From Deltaproteobacteria bacterium (GTDB taxonomy: Bacteria; Myxococcota_A; Polyangia; JAAYKL01), in contig JAFGQN010000130.1 of the NCBI GenBank assembly GCA_016935665.1, forward strand, positions 1-59,116: DNA of 59,116 bases, in the 5' to 3' direction. Shown in pieces: positions 35,968-44,780 of this stretch. Below the pieces are notes generated by a model. The model was not told where the DNA came from. It saw nothing but the letters and a program-made list of their open reading frames with translations, and did not search any database. Position 1 is the stretch's first letter. Each line of letters opens with the position of its first letter. Made by a program: the position numbers and the translations under genes.

Positions 35968-37353
35968 CTACTTCTGCGCCGGTAACCGCAGATTTATGAT
36001 TTGATCAATAGTGCTGCGCGCCAACTGACCTGGAAAAGCCGGCAGCAGGGGTGCCAAAACCGCGGGAATATTTTTGGGATGAATCATCGCCACCTGAATG
36101 GTACGGGTGCGCTCATCCAGCAAAATCATAAAAAATCGATTCCCCACCGGACGCCGCCAAACGGGGCAGCCATCCGAGTTGCCACCCGACACAATTGTGG
36201 GCCCCAGGGCATAGGCCTTTTGCGCACAGGCATCCAATACGTCCACATCGTTGGCATAGTCATTTCGGTCACATCCGCCGCCGCACACACTGCCGCCCAC
36301 ATGGCCGTTCTGGAACGACCGCACGCCAGTGCTGATAAATTCCCTGTTGGAGTAGTCATTGTTGTCCATCACCACTTCAAACACATTAATTTCACCACAC
36401 CCATCGCCCACGCTGCCGGTTTTGGAGTAACAGTTGCACAGGCCATTCCACTTGCGGGCGCCGTCGCGAATCAGTTCCGCCGAAACAAATGCCATCCACG
36501 GACCCGGATGTCCCTGATCTGTGCCACCACACGCCTTTACATCCGCATCATTCACCGTCATGTTGCCAAGGAATGTGATGAGCTTCGATCCGGACCAGCC
36601 ATGATGATTGATGCCTGGATCATCGGGACAGAAATAGTCATTAAAACCGGCGCACTCAAACGATGGCTCCTGCATCACGTACCAGACACAGTCATCGCCG
36701 GTAAGTGTCCCGTTAAAAAGCGCATTGTCGTCACCGCTTTTAGTGAAGGTAAAATTCTGTGCACCAGTCCGATTGTCAAAAAACGATACCAGGCGCCAGT
36801 CGTCATTGGATGTGTCCAAAGATGCCCCGGTGGACGGCTGGTACACGGCCAGCTGTTTCACGTTCAATGCCTTTAAAATCAGAATCATTTCTTCATCAAA
36901 GGGCGAGAGGGTATCGCTTTGGGTATAATGCTTTTCCATACAGCACGTGCCCCCCCAGGTGTCGTCACCGTCTTTGTAATCGCACGCGGGATCACCGTTC
37001 TCCCTATTCAGACGGCGCGGCCACCATCCGGCAGCCCCAATGTTTGTAAACGTGATAGTGCCTCCTTTCGTAACCGGCGCGTCATCGGTGGGATATGCCT
37101 CATGACCGCTGACATCGCCATCAGTGTCAGTGTCAGTGTCAGTGTCAGTGTCAGTGTCAGTGTCAGTGTCTGTATCTGCGTCGATGTCTGAGTCTGTGTC
37201 ACTGTCACTGCCGGTTTCACTATCCGTATCCGTATTACTGCTGCCATCGCTGACAGTCGACGCATCCGGCTCACTGTCCGACTCCCCGCAACCGACAAAC
37301 AACAGGAGGCTTCCCAACCATAAAAGTGGTGCAACAAACAACGCCAATTTCAT
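35968..37353 (-). CDS. Surface lipoprotein resembling fungal TOS1/DUF2401 wall proteins
   Basis: 461 residues from ATG at 37353, which overlaps the GH128 stop (ATGA). Signal peptide with lipobox LFVGC (Cys22), then an Asp/Thr/Ser linker (about 24-75) with alternating Asp-Thr. The globular part starts ITFTNIGAAGWWPRRLNRENGD and contains a segment NCYS...GCGEINVFEVV that resembles the CSCW...GCGEFDIFEV segment I recall from fungal cell-wall proteins TOS1/YJL171C. Many cysteines suggest disulfides outside the cell. If homologous, the GEIxxFE core could be a glucanase-type active site. The assignment rests on motif memory and needs a profile search. Coupling to GH128 supports a role on beta-glucan. 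Confidence 0.5.
   Translation of the reverse strand: MKLALFVAPLLWLGSLLLFVGCGESDSEPDASTVSDGSSNTDTDSETGSDSDTDSDIDADTDTDTDTDTDTDTDTDTDGDVSGHEAYPTDDAPVTKGGTITFTNIGAAGWWPRRLNRENGDPACDYKDGDDTWGGTCCMEKHYTQSDTLSPFDEEMILILKALNVKQLAVYQPSTGASLDTSNDDWRLVSFFDNRTGAQNFTFTKSGDDNALFNGTLTGDDCVWYVMQEPSFECAGFNDYFCPDDPGINHHGWSGSKLITFLGNMTVNDADVKACGGTDQGHPGPWMAFVSAELIRDGARKWNGLCNCYSKTGSVGDGCGEINVFEVVMDNNDYSNREFISTGVRSFQNGHVGGSVCGGGCDRNDYANDVDVLDACAQKAYALGPTIVSGGNSDGCPVWRRPVGNRFFMILLDERTRTIQVAMIHPKNIPAVLAPLLPAFPGQLARSTIDQIINLRLPAQK
37121..37170. repeat. Hexanucleotide tandem repeat (TCAGTG)n in a lipoprotein linker
   Basis: About eight uninterrupted copies of TCAGTG (plus strand), encoding alternating Asp-Thr on the minus strand, flanked by degenerate copies to about 37230. 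The unit is a multiple of three, so slippage changes linker length without breaking the frame. Confidence 0.9.
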
Positions 37354-38480
37354 GGGCACACCTCATTATACGGCGCGTTCACATAGGCCTGGCCCAGCTC
37401 TGTCAGCTCACCAGCCGCACCCAGCAAATCCACATTGGTCATATTGTCTGCCCGGCCGGCAAACCAGGCGTACCGCTCAATTCGCGGCTCGTTCTCAAGA
37501 TACGCCACCGCATCCTGTAGAAACGTCTTTTGTTCCGCTTTCGATGGCGACCCCGAGCAGGCGAATTCCGTCAGCCACAGGGGACGGGCGAACGCCGCCT
37601 TGTACATTTCCACATGGTTAATCAGCCACTGAGCCCGATTATTTTTCAGCCCATCGCTGTTTTCATCACATTCCACGTAAATGTGAATGGCAATGGCGTC
37701 CACCCGGCAATTGGAACAGGCCGCAAAAAAGTCATTCAGATAATCCACCGGCCCATCTCCATGACAACCGCCACCGCAAAAATTGACCGCCGGCGACACC
37801 AGTTTAAGTCCCCTTTCATTTGCAATGGTTTCCAGTTCCGGCCACATGGCTGCCGCCTCCGTTGCCGACAAATTGGCCTGTGAAAAAAAATTGGGTTCGT
37901 TAAACCCCAAAAGATAGCCGGCATCCGGCGCAATGTTGGCAGCCACATCCGCAATATCGTAGTTTTTCCCCCAGCGCATCGGCACAAACTCAACGCCCAG
38001 CCGTTGCCAGTCGCCCCGCAATTCGCTGTCGGGTGCAAAGTACCAGTTATACCACCAGGTGACACCGGCACTGAGCGCCTGCATATCTGCCAAAGTATGA
38101 TGACCATACGCCACCCCGCGCTTACACGATTTGGAGGGCGGTTGCACAGTGCCTGACGCCGTTTCAGTTGCGGTATCGCCTGATTCATCACCGGTATCCG
38201 TGGCACTGTCCGTGTGGGTGATCCCACCGCTGTCGATACCCCCCGATGTATCCGGTCCCACATCAGACGCCGTATCGAATGCATCTGCAAAAGCGGAATC
38301 AGGGTGCGCGTCAGTAGCAGAATCCGTTTTGTCTGCAGCCGGCGAATCAGATGACAAATCCGACGATGCAGAATCCACGTCATCCGTATCATTGGCCGCA
38401 TCGCCAGGATCACATCCGAACACCATCAGGCCAATGGTCGCAATCAACAAAAACGGTACAGGAAAATGGTGTGAACGCAT
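37350..38480 (-). CDS. GH128-type endo-beta-1,3-glucanase lipoprotein
   Basis: 376 residues. Signal with lipobox MVFGC (Cys23), acidic Ser/Asp/Thr linker (24-115), and a glycoside-hydrolase catalytic core (about 118-372). Expected catalytic pair: Glu195 in GFNEPN (acid/base) and Glu305 in WLTEFAC (nucleophile). Other family traits are KRGVAYGHH, WWYNW, FVPMRWG and IAIHIYVECD. It should cut beta-1,3-glucan at the cell surface. AAAGGATACACCC precedes the ATG. It starts an operon with the TOS1-like gene and has the shared GGGAAG-N19-AACA element upstream. Confidence 0.85.
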   Translation of the reverse strand: MRSHHFPVPFLLIATIGLMVFGCDPGDAANDTDDVDSASSDLSSDSPAADKTDSATDAHPDSAFADAFDTASDVGPDTSGGIDSGGITHTDSATDTGDESGDTATETASGTVQPPSKSCKRGVAYGHHTLADMQALSAGVTWWYNWYFAPDSELRGDWQRLGVEFVPMRWGKNYDIADVAANIAPDAGYLLGFNEPNFFSQANLSATEAAAMWPELETIANERGLKLVSPAVNFCGGGCHGDGPVDYLNDFFAACSNCRVDAIAIHIYVECDENSDGLKNNRAQWLINHVEMYKAAFARPLWLTEFACSGSPSKAEQKTFLQDAVAYLENEPRIERYAWFAGRADNMTNVDLLGAAGELTELGQAYVNAPYNEVCP

Positions 38481-38518
38481 GGGTGTATCCTTTCGAAAAA
38501 AGGGAGAGTCCTTTCACC

Positions 38519-38547
38519 TGTTGTGCCCAACCGGCCAATTCCTTCCC
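38519..38547 (-). promoter_or_regulatory. Candidate ECF-type promoter of the GH128 operon
   Basis: Minus strand GGGAAG (38547-38542), 19 bases, AACA (38522-38519), with C just before AACA and TTG three bases after GGGAAG. The same layout occurs before the sigma factor at 42.4 kb and GH81. The start codon is about 40 bases downstream. Confidence 0.55.
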
Positions 38548-38774
38548 GATGATATAAAAAAATGTCGCCATCGTCGTCGATATCACCCATCTCATATGGC
38601 GCATTGGTGCGACTCGTGTCGCCAGATATGATTGCATTTTTGCGACCTTTTTGCCTCAACCGAATCCCTTGCCTCAAATCATAGACATCTGTTTCCCCTT
38701 GAAATCAACGGATTACAACTTCTGGCCCCAGGGTTGCACAAGCCGAAAAAGGACTTTGAACGAAAAGAGATAAT

Positions 38775-39416
38775 ATGACCTCAATTACAAAAAACACTCA
38801 AATGACCAATTGGCTATCATTCAAACTCAATCTAAAGCTGGTTATCGCACTTGTTTTGTGTACCGGCACAGCAGGCTGCTTTAGTAGCGGCGGCAATGTG
38901 GGGTTGCGCAAATCATTTAAATACAGTGCCCGTTTGAATCAGAACGGCGTTTACGGTGGTCCATCCTTCGGCATACATCTTTTTCAATCCAATTTCGACG
39001 AAGCGACGGAGGGACTTGATGATGATGAGAGTGACAATCCCGTCTCGTCCCCCGGCGCAACGGTAACTGCAGGGTTTACTTACAGCCTGTTTTTTTCATC
39101 CCACAGGGTGTTCCATACCTTCCTGCCCACCGTCACTGTGCTCCGCCATCCGGCCCATACCATCGATTTTGCAGACAAATTTGGCTGGGCGCCAGGTGGT
39201 TCACTGGGAATGGGCATCGAATGGGGTAAAGGCGCACCACCTGGATTTCATACCGCTTTATGCGGCGGTGTATACGGCATGCTGTATGGCCTCGGCTGTG
39301 GTCGACTAAGCACCCGTAACGGTGGATGGATGGGATTCGATTTTGCAGCCGGCCATGCGGCGCCCTTCATGCCTGTTGAAACGCTCGATTTACTTTCCCT
39401 GGGTAGTATGCCCTGA
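38775..39416 (+). CDS. Lipoprotein or outer-membrane-like protein, unknown function
   Basis: 213 residues. After a polar N-terminus, the signal helix LKLVIALVLCTGTAGC ends in lipobox TAGC. The mature part is Gly/aromatic rich with alternating patterns (GVYGGPSFGIHLF, TVTAGFTYSLFFSSH, GGSLGMGIEWG, CGGVYGMLYGLGCG), suggesting short beta strands, possibly a small barrel. AAAGAGATAAT lies before ATG. It stands alone on the plus strand among minus-strand genes and lacks the shared GGGAAG element. No family recognised. Confidence 0.6.
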   Translation: MTSITKNTQMTNWLSFKLNLKLVIALVLCTGTAGCFSSGGNVGLRKSFKYSARLNQNGVYGGPSFGIHLFQSNFDEATEGLDDDESDNPVSSPGATVTAGFTYSLFFSSHRVFHTFLPTVTVLRHPAHTIDFADKFGWAPGGSLGMGIEWGKGAPPGFHTALCGGVYGMLYGLGCGRLSTRNGGWMGFDFAAGHAAPFMPVETLDLLSLGSMP

Positions 39417-39484
39417 AAAACGGTTGATATGTAAAAGATAATTATAGAAGTAAAAGCAATTTGTGAACCTATGCGATTCGGTTA

Positions 39485-40276
39485 TCAATTGCACGCTGTG
39501 GGGGAGGACCTCAGGATGAGATTGTCCACATAGACAGTGGCTTGCTCCTGTCCATTTTCGGTCCAGCCAATTCCGATGCGCAATTCACTGACACCGCCGG
39601 TAATCACCGCTTCCTTTGAGGCTGTTGTACTTACCACCAGATTGTCGTCAATCCAGAAGCTGGCCTCACCGGACACATCGGAAATGGAATAACGACCCCA
39701 AAGGCAAAACCATCTGCCGGTGGGAACCTGTTTTTCGCCAGAAGTGTATCGGGTGTAATTGCCGTGCACATAAATATCGAGGGAGCGGGTGGGTGACACA
39801 TTTATATCAACCCCAAAGGTCTGCTCGGACGATTCATCGACCTGTCCCGACAAATTCACCAATGTAGTATTTCCGGTAATTGTGTCGTCGGGAATAAAAA
39901 TATGGGCCGACAAATACAACGTATCGCGGTTAATGGCAGCAAACGGATATACCATGCACGCCCAGCTCTGCTCGGCCATGGTTTGCGAACACAGCGCCTG
40001 CTCCCCTTCAAACGAAGGGTCGGTCACCCACGACACCTTACCGTTCACTGTTTTCGCTCCCTCATGTTCCTGCTCAAAATCATCACAGACAATCACATCC
40101 GCAGCCGCGCTGTCACAAAATCCTCCCTCGCTGTCCGGGGCGACCGTTGCAGTGTCATCGGAATTATTTCCGTTTGAATCCGTTTCGCCGTCGTGAATTA
40201 TGAAAGTGGTATCGCACGCCACTGCGCTGCAAAGAAAAATGCCCAAAATGAAGTTGCAGACAGAGGTGTTGCCCAT
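39485..40276 (-). CDS. Lipoprotein with concanavalin-like jelly-roll fold, possible glycan-binding protein
   Basis: 263 residues. Signal with lipobox AVAC (Cys21), acidic linker (DGETDSNGNNSDD), then a beta-rich domain from about 55: VIVCDDFEQEHEG, TLYLSAHIFIPDD, GRWFCLWGRYSISDVSG, ASFWIDDNLVVST and VYVDNLIL. This order resembles LamG/concanavalin-like glucan-binding or lyase folds. No catalytic motif identified. It lies 22 bases after the FecR/TPR gene, so it is the last gene of the first signalling module. Role as surface sensor or glucan binder is inference. Confidence 0.6.
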   Translation of the reverse strand: MGNTSVCNFILGIFLCSAVACDTTFIIHDGETDSNGNNSDDTATVAPDSEGGFCDSAAADVIVCDDFEQEHEGAKTVNGKVSWVTDPSFEGEQALCSQTMAEQSWACMVYPFAAINRDTLYLSAHIFIPDDTITGNTTLVNLSGQVDESSEQTFGVDINVSPTRSLDIYVHGNYTRYTSGEKQVPTGRWFCLWGRYSISDVSGEASFWIDDNLVVSTTASKEAVITGGVSELRIGIGWTENGQEQATVYVDNLILRSSPTACN

Positions 40277-40298
40277 ATTGTTTTTTTAAATTCCAGAA

Positions 40299-41786
40299 TT
40301 ACGGTTGTATCTCGCGCAGTCGATTTCGTGCGCGCTGGCCAATGCCAGTGCGACCAAATGTGTGTACCACACTTTCGAGAATCTGTGTCGCCTCTTTTTT
40401 TTGTCCCAGCTGCAGCAGCGCTTCGGCCTTATAGTACAATGCCTCCCCGCGTTGAGGCGCATCCCTGCCGCTATGGTCTAAAAATGGCGTAAAATATTGA
40501 AGTGCGCATTGAGGGTTGGAGAGCTGTTTAATGCACACATCCCCGGCCAGATACGCCGCCCTGTTGGCCACCGATAGCGTCTGATGCTGCGCCAGTTGCT
40601 GGTATAGAGCAAGCGCTTCTTTGGGATGGCCTTTTCGTTTATGGCAGGTGGCCAAAAGAAACCGTGCGTCGACATCGTTTGGATGCGCCTGCAAATAGCG
40701 CAAAAGACCCTCAATGGCCCCATCCACATCACCGGCAATCATTTCCTTTCGCCATGTATCCAGCATTTTCAGCGATTGTGCCTGGGCGGTATCCTGCAAC
40801 TGATGCGCGTCATGGACTACCGGCTTTTTAGCCGACTTCAAATGCAGAGGTTTTGCGGGCACTTCCTCAATCATCTTCGACAGCACCGAGAATGCCGCCA
40901 GTTCATCCCAGGTGGCCAAACGGGTCACAATACCGGATTTTTCCGAAACTATCCGCGCCACAGCGCCTTTTTGAACCATCGCTGCCTCGTTATCGCCCTC
41001 AACCCGCACAGTGCCCTTTTTCACCACCACCTGCAGCATGTGCTCCGGTGTCACTGTCACTGAGAAACGGGTTCCCACCACCACCACCGTTCCCAAAGGG
41101 GTGGTCACCCGAAACTCTCGCGTTTCGTTTGGTTGAACATAAAAGACCGCACTGCCGGATTGCAGCGCCACCACATGCGCTTTATCACTCACCATCACCT
41201 CTGCGCGACTTTTTGGAAACAGGCACAGCGTATCAGGCCCCATATGCGCGCATTGCCCATTGTGCGCTGACGCATGCAGTGTCTCAGAGCCTGTCAGTTC
41301 CTTCACTTTCGTATCAAAATGCACATCTGTTGCTGAAGGCGACACCAACGGCGCTTCCGAAAGCGACTGGGACGGCGCCCCTGATGTGTCACTTTTGTGC
41401 GGCGCCACCCGGGAAGATACCGCTGCAGGAGCGGCGACATGCGGTGTATCTGGCGCTTCGTTTTTCCAAACCCCAATGGCAATCCCCAAAAGGACAGCCG
41501 CTGCTATTGCCACAGCGAGAGGCCGTCCCAAAAAGGATAGACGGCCCAAGTGCTCAATCCGTTTACGCGCCATGGTTTCAAACCGCTGCACATCCAAAGA
41601 AGAAGGCGGCGCCACTCGCGCCCCAACGTCCTTATTGTCAAGCGATGCGGCCACCGTCAATATCTGCTGCCAATCACTCGTCTGTTGCAGGCATGCCGGA
41701 CAATGGGCCAAATGGTCTTCAAACAGGCGTCTGTCTTCCCAATCCAGGCGACCGTCCAGATATTTATAAAGGTATTTACACACCAT
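40299..41786 (-). CDS. FecR-domain anti-sigma protein with zinc finger and TPR repeats (module A)
   Basis: About 495 residues. The N-terminal anti-sigma zinc finger has HLAHCPAC (HxxxCxxC) with an earlier Cys. A membrane helix (LAVAIAAAVLLGIAIGVW) follows, then a periplasmic FecR-like domain (GTVVVVGTRFSVTVTPEH, VVKKGTVRVEG) and C-terminal tetratricopeptide repeats (DARFLLATCHKRKGHPKEALALYQQLAQ and following). It should bind the ECF sigma factor inside and relay a periplasmic signal. ATG at 41786 is preferred because GGAGGG lies about 8 bases upstream; ATG at 41792 is equally in frame. Both lie within the end of the sigma gene, so the two are co-translated. Confidence 0.85.
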   Translation of the reverse strand: MVCKYLYKYLDGRLDWEDRRLFEDHLAHCPACLQQTSDWQQILTVAASLDNKDVGARVAPPSSLDVQRFETMARKRIEHLGRLSFLGRPLAVAIAAAVLLGIAIGVWKNEAPDTPHVAAPAAVSSRVAPHKSDTSGAPSQSLSEAPLVSPSATDVHFDTKVKELTGSETLHASAHNGQCAHMGPDTLCLFPKSRAEVMVSDKAHVVALQSGSAVFYVQPNETREFRVTTPLGTVVVVGTRFSVTVTPEHMLQVVVKKGTVRVEGDNEAAMVQKGAVARIVSEKSGIVTRLATWDELAAFSVLSKMIEEVPAKPLHLKSAKKPVVHDAHQLQDTAQAQSLKMLDTWRKEMIAGDVDGAIEGLLRYLQAHPNDVDARFLLATCHKRKGHPKEALALYQQLAQHQTLSVANRAAYLAGDVCIKQLSNPQCALQYFTPFLDHSGRDAPQRGEALYYKAEALLQLGQKKEATQILESVVHTFGRTGIGQRARNRLREIQP

Positions 41787-42390
41787 TTTCATGCCCTCCA
41801 GGTTCTTCCCGCTCATTTTCCAGAAGTTGCAGCATTGTCTTGCGGGCGCGATGCAACCTTGACCAGACGGTGTTTATTTCAATTTCCAGTATTTCAGCAA
41901 TTTCTTCGCCTTTAAAGCCTTCCACCGCATGCAAAATCAATACGTCCTTCTGGCCGGCCGGCAGAGAGGAGAGACCTTTTTCCATTATTTCAGCGTTCTC
42001 CAACTGGCCATCCGCAGGCGGATGAACCGGATTGTCTTCGCTGTTCGTTGCCCGCTGTCGCAGCAGCAGGGCACGAACGCTGCGCTTGCGCCGAAAATTT
42101 TGCGTTTTTTTTATTGCCACGCCGTAGAGCCACGGCCGAAACACACGCGCGCGGTCAAATTTGTTGACCAGCTTCAGCAGTGACAAAAACACGTCGTGTA
42201 CCAGGTCCTCCCTGTCCGCATCCGAAATCCGCGGCATGGTCCGCACCACCGCCTTTTGCACCATCACACTGTACCTTGCATACAGATCACCCAGCGCACG
42301 CACGTCCCCTCCCTGCACCCGCTTCACCAGTGTCGCATCAACCGCCGAATCATCTATTGCCAAAGGAGGCTTCGAAATCTGTTTAATCAC
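41776..42390 (-). CDS. ECF-family RNA polymerase sigma factor (module A)
   Basis: 204 residues. Region 2: LGDLYARYSVMVQKAVV, DREDLVHDVFLSLLKLVNKFDRARVFRPWLYGVAIKK. Region 4: LSSLPAGQKDVLILHAVEGFKGEEIAEILEIEINTVWSRLHRARK. It directs RNA polymerase to the promoters of its regulon, with the overlapping FecR/zinc-finger gene as anti-sigma. GTG start at 42390; the length equals that of the second sigma factor at 49161. Its own upstream region has GGGAAG-N19-AATA, also found before GH128 and GH81, which suggests autoregulation and control of the glucanases. Confidence 0.92.
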   Translation of the reverse strand: MIKQISKPPLAIDDSAVDATLVKRVQGGDVRALGDLYARYSVMVQKAVVRTMPRISDADREDLVHDVFLSLLKLVNKFDRARVFRPWLYGVAIKKTQNFRRKRSVRALLLRQRATNSEDNPVHPPADGQLENAEIMEKGLSSLPAGQKDVLILHAVEGFKGEEIAEILEIEINTVWSRLHRARKTMLQLLENEREEPGGHENGV

Positions 42391-42427
42391 TGTTTTTCTA
42401 AACCGCGTTTCAGTCCAGTCACCACTC

Positions 42428-42456
42428 TATTGTACGTGCAAAACCAAAAACTTCCC
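42428..42456 (-). promoter_or_regulatory. Candidate ECF-type promoter of the module A sigma operon
   Basis: Minus strand GGGAAG (42456-42451), 19 bases, AATA (42431-42428), with TTTTG starting one base after GGGAAG and C before AATA. About 38 bases upstream of the sigma GTG. Equal spacing to the elements at 38519 and 47453. Confidence 0.6.
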
Positions 42457-42479
42457 TGCGCCGTTTAAAAACATCATTT

Positions 42480-43541
42480 TTAAAAGACGGCACCCATGGA
42501 AACAGCGAGCATTGGAGACAGTCTGGGGGTGTCAAACAGAGACGTTGCAGCGGATTGGCGAGAAAATGTCAGCTTTCGAAACCAAAGCATAGCGCCCAGT
42601 TGCATCTGTCCCACCCAATGGTTGCCCACAAACACTCGCCCCTGCCACGCGAGCGATGCATTGCCGTTCATATAAAACGCGCTCTCTGTGGCAAACCCAT
42701 TCGGTTCAACCTTTACGTATTGCAACACAGGTCGAACGCTCAGTCTGGCGCCAAAGGACACCAGCGAGAGCCGCCTGCTGAAAACCACCGCCAGCCCCGG
42801 CCGCACCTGCAACTGAGATACATCTACATCTGATACGCGCCAGTCTCGCCTGCCCGACGCCCCAAGCATCAAACAACCGCCCCATCCGCCGGCGCTCTGT
42901 GTGCATCCTTCCAGCCCGCCTCCGGGTAAAATGGCAAACGGGTTATAGGAAACCACATCGGTTTCACCCGTTGCGAACAGGAAATAGTCCCGTTTCGGAG
43001 GTTTGTCTTTTTTCTGTTTGTGCGCCGGCGCGTCTGCGGGCGCTGTCGGCGCGGATGCCTTCGCATCCTGTATTTCGTCCTGCATCGGCATCTTTAGTTC
43101 GGCGTCCGTCTGCGCCAGCAATTCATTGACAACAATAGCCGTGTCCGCCGCCACTTGAGATGGCGCCTTTCCGTCGGTCATATTCGCCTCAATGGAGCGC
43201 AACGACATACGCCCCGGCGCCATGGCCAAAAGCTGCACCAGCGCCTGGCTATTCGATACTTCATCTATCCACACCGCCGTATCACACTTCATCGATTCCC
43301 CAAGGGGCTTTACCTGTGCAAATCGACCCGGCAAAGATGCGTCATTGAACGCCAGCTCTTCGACTATCCAGTTATACGTCCCCAGCATCTGCAATTCTGC
43401 CAGCAGCGCCTGTTGATACCCGGTAAAACGGGGAAGCTTTTGAACAATAAACAATACGCGCACCTGTGCCGGCGCCTTTGCATGCCCGATGTGCGGAAAA
43501 AAGCAGAGTAATAACGCGAATATCCCGAATATCTGTTTCAT
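42480..43541 (-). CDS. Exported protein with C-terminal beta-barrel-like domain (module A)
   Basis: 353 residues from ATG at 43541. Signal peptide KQIFGIFALLLCFFPHIGHAKA without lipobox. The N-terminal half is an alpha/beta periplasmic domain (VRVLFIVQKLPRFTGYQQALLAEL, DTAVWIDEVSNSQALVQLLA). Then a Lys/Pro/Ala-rich hinge (APADAPAHKQKKDKPPKR), and a second half of alternating hydrophobic strands ending in a terminal phenylalanine (AVSMGAVF), as in outer-membrane barrels. It precedes the sigma factor in the same orientation. The equivalent position in module B holds a protein of the same size and layout. Candidate for the outer-membrane part of the signal path. Confidence 0.6.
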   Translation of the reverse strand: MKQIFGIFALLLCFFPHIGHAKAPAQVRVLFIVQKLPRFTGYQQALLAELQMLGTYNWIVEELAFNDASLPGRFAQVKPLGESMKCDTAVWIDEVSNSQALVQLLAMAPGRMSLRSIEANMTDGKAPSQVAADTAIVVNELLAQTDAELKMPMQDEIQDAKASAPTAPADAPAHKQKKDKPPKRDYFLFATGETDVVSYNPFAILPGGGLEGCTQSAGGWGGCLMLGASGRRDWRVSDVDVSQLQVRPGLAVVFSRRLSLVSFGARLSVRPVLQYVKVEPNGFATESAFYMNGNASLAWQGRVFVGNHWVGQMQLGAMLWFRKLTFSRQSAATSLFDTPRLSPMLAVSMGAVF

Positions 43542-43615
43542 CGCGGCCGACAATACCACACATGGCCACCGGCTATAAAGGAATTGTCAAAAGGGGAATG
43601 ATGGGCGTCTCGCCG

Positions 43616-44770
43616 TCAGTTCGCGCCACACCCGTGGCCGGTTTGCGTATCTGCACCACATTGATACACTCGAACATAGTCGACCAGCATCTCCTGCGGG
43701 AAAGACGTGCTGTCATTCGGCGCACCCGGCCAGTTGCCCCCCACCGCGAGATTGAGCAAAATATGAAATCGCTGGTCAAACGGTGCGGGAAAAGCCGCGC
43801 CACTGGCTGTGGTCCACTCGGTCTGCGTGGCATAATGGACATCATTCAAATACCAGCGAATCTCTCCGGCTTCCCATTCCACCGCATATATGTTGAATGA
43901 CGATGCGACATTCACATCCGGAGCAACCGATTCACCGCTATGCACATTGTCCGGCCATTCTCCGCCGTAATGCAATGTGCCGTACACCACATTATTGGCG
44001 GGCGATAAGTTCACCGCTTCCATAATATCAATCTCGCCACTGGCTGCCCAGCCCCCATATTCCCAATCGGTTGGCAGCATCCAGAACGCCGGCCAAATTC
44101 CCTGTCCGAAGGGTAACTGAAGCCGTGCCTCGATTCGTCCATACTTCCAGTCTCCCTTATCTTTGGTGCGCAGCCGCGCCGACGAATACGGCAGGGTCGT
44201 CATCGCCGTATTGTCTGGCGGATTTGTCTCTCCCGTCGGATTATCCGCAATGGCTTTAATATGCAAAATCCCATCTTCAACATAGGCGTTCTTCGCGTCA
44301 TCCACATAACATTGCTGTTCATTATTGCCACCCCCCCAGCAATTCACTTCGTATGCCCACTTTGACGAGTCTATCTGATTCCCCTCAAATTCATCCCGCC
44401 ACACCAACTGCCATCCTGCCGTTTCCAGAGTATCGTGAGTATCTGTGCCATCCACGGTGTCCCCGATGCTCTCGGTGTCCACGCCATACTCACTATCCCT
44501 CTCCTCCGCACTGTCCCCCCCCACCTCACTGTCCTCCACCTTCGCACTATCTCTTGCGACCTCACTATCCCTCTGCTCCCCGGAGTCTTCCGCTTTCTCG
44601 GAGTCTCCCGCCTTCTCGGAGTCTTCCAATTCCGTAGAGTCTTCCGATTTCTCAGAGTCCACCGCCTCATCCTTATCGTTGGTGCTCTGTCCACATGCCA
44701 CCGCCAGCAACCCTGTCAGCATCATTGCCCAAAGCACCATCAATCTCAATTCGCTTACATTCATCCACAT
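43616..44770 (-). CDS. GH16 beta-glucanase (laminarinase-type) lipoprotein
   Basis: 384 residues. Lipobox AVAC (Cys26), then a linker with thirteen Asp-Ser/Asp-Thr pairs spaced exactly six residues apart (38-111). GH16 catalytic domain about 118-380 with WRDEFEGNQID, YGRIEARLQLPFGQGIWPAFWMLP and the active site GEIDIMEAVN, giving Glu246, Asp248 and Glu251. The spacing ExDxxE fits the laminarinase/beta-glucanase subgroup. It is 10 bases downstream of GH81, so co-transcribed. AAGGAG lies 6 bases before ATG at 44770. Expected to hydrolyse beta-1,3- or mixed-linkage glucan on the cell surface. Confidence 0.92.
   Translation of the reverse strand: MWMNVSELRLMVLWAMMLTGLLAVACGQSTNDKDEAVDSEKSEDSTELEDSEKAGDSEKAEDSGEQRDSEVARDSAKVEDSEVGGDSAEERDSEYGVDTESIGDTVDGTDTHDTLETAGWQLVWRDEFEGNQIDSSKWAYEVNCWGGGNNEQQCYVDDAKNAYVEDGILHIKAIADNPTGETNPPDNTAMTTLPYSSARLRTKDKGDWKYGRIEARLQLPFGQGIWPAFWMLPTDWEYGGWAASGEIDIMEAVNLSPANNVVYGTLHYGGEWPDNVHSGESVAPDVNVASSFNIYAVEWEAGEIRWYLNDVHYATQTEWTTASGAAFPAPFDQRFHILLNLAVGGNWPGAPNDSTSFPQEMLVDYVRVYQCGADTQTGHGCGAN
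44426..44659 (-). repeat. Strict hexapeptide (DSxxxx) linker repeat in GH16
   Basis: Asp-Ser pairs begin at residues 38, 44, 50, 56, 62, 68, 74, 80, 86 and 92, then Asp-Thr at 98, 104 and 110: an 18-bp period over 13 units, with variable residues in between, mostly Glu, Lys, Ala and Val. The DNA is not a perfect repeat, so the period is kept at protein level. Confidence 0.9.
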
Positions 44771-44780
44771 CTCATACTCC

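Noticed and set aside
37121-37230. Regular repeat, considered as a CRISPR array
   Set aside because: The unit is 6 bases without spacers and codes for Asp-Thr in a lipoprotein linker.
40853-42025. 390-codon plus-strand open frame across the FecR and sigma genes
   Set aside because: Antisense to two well-supported genes and rich in Pro/Ser/Ala low-complexity sequence.
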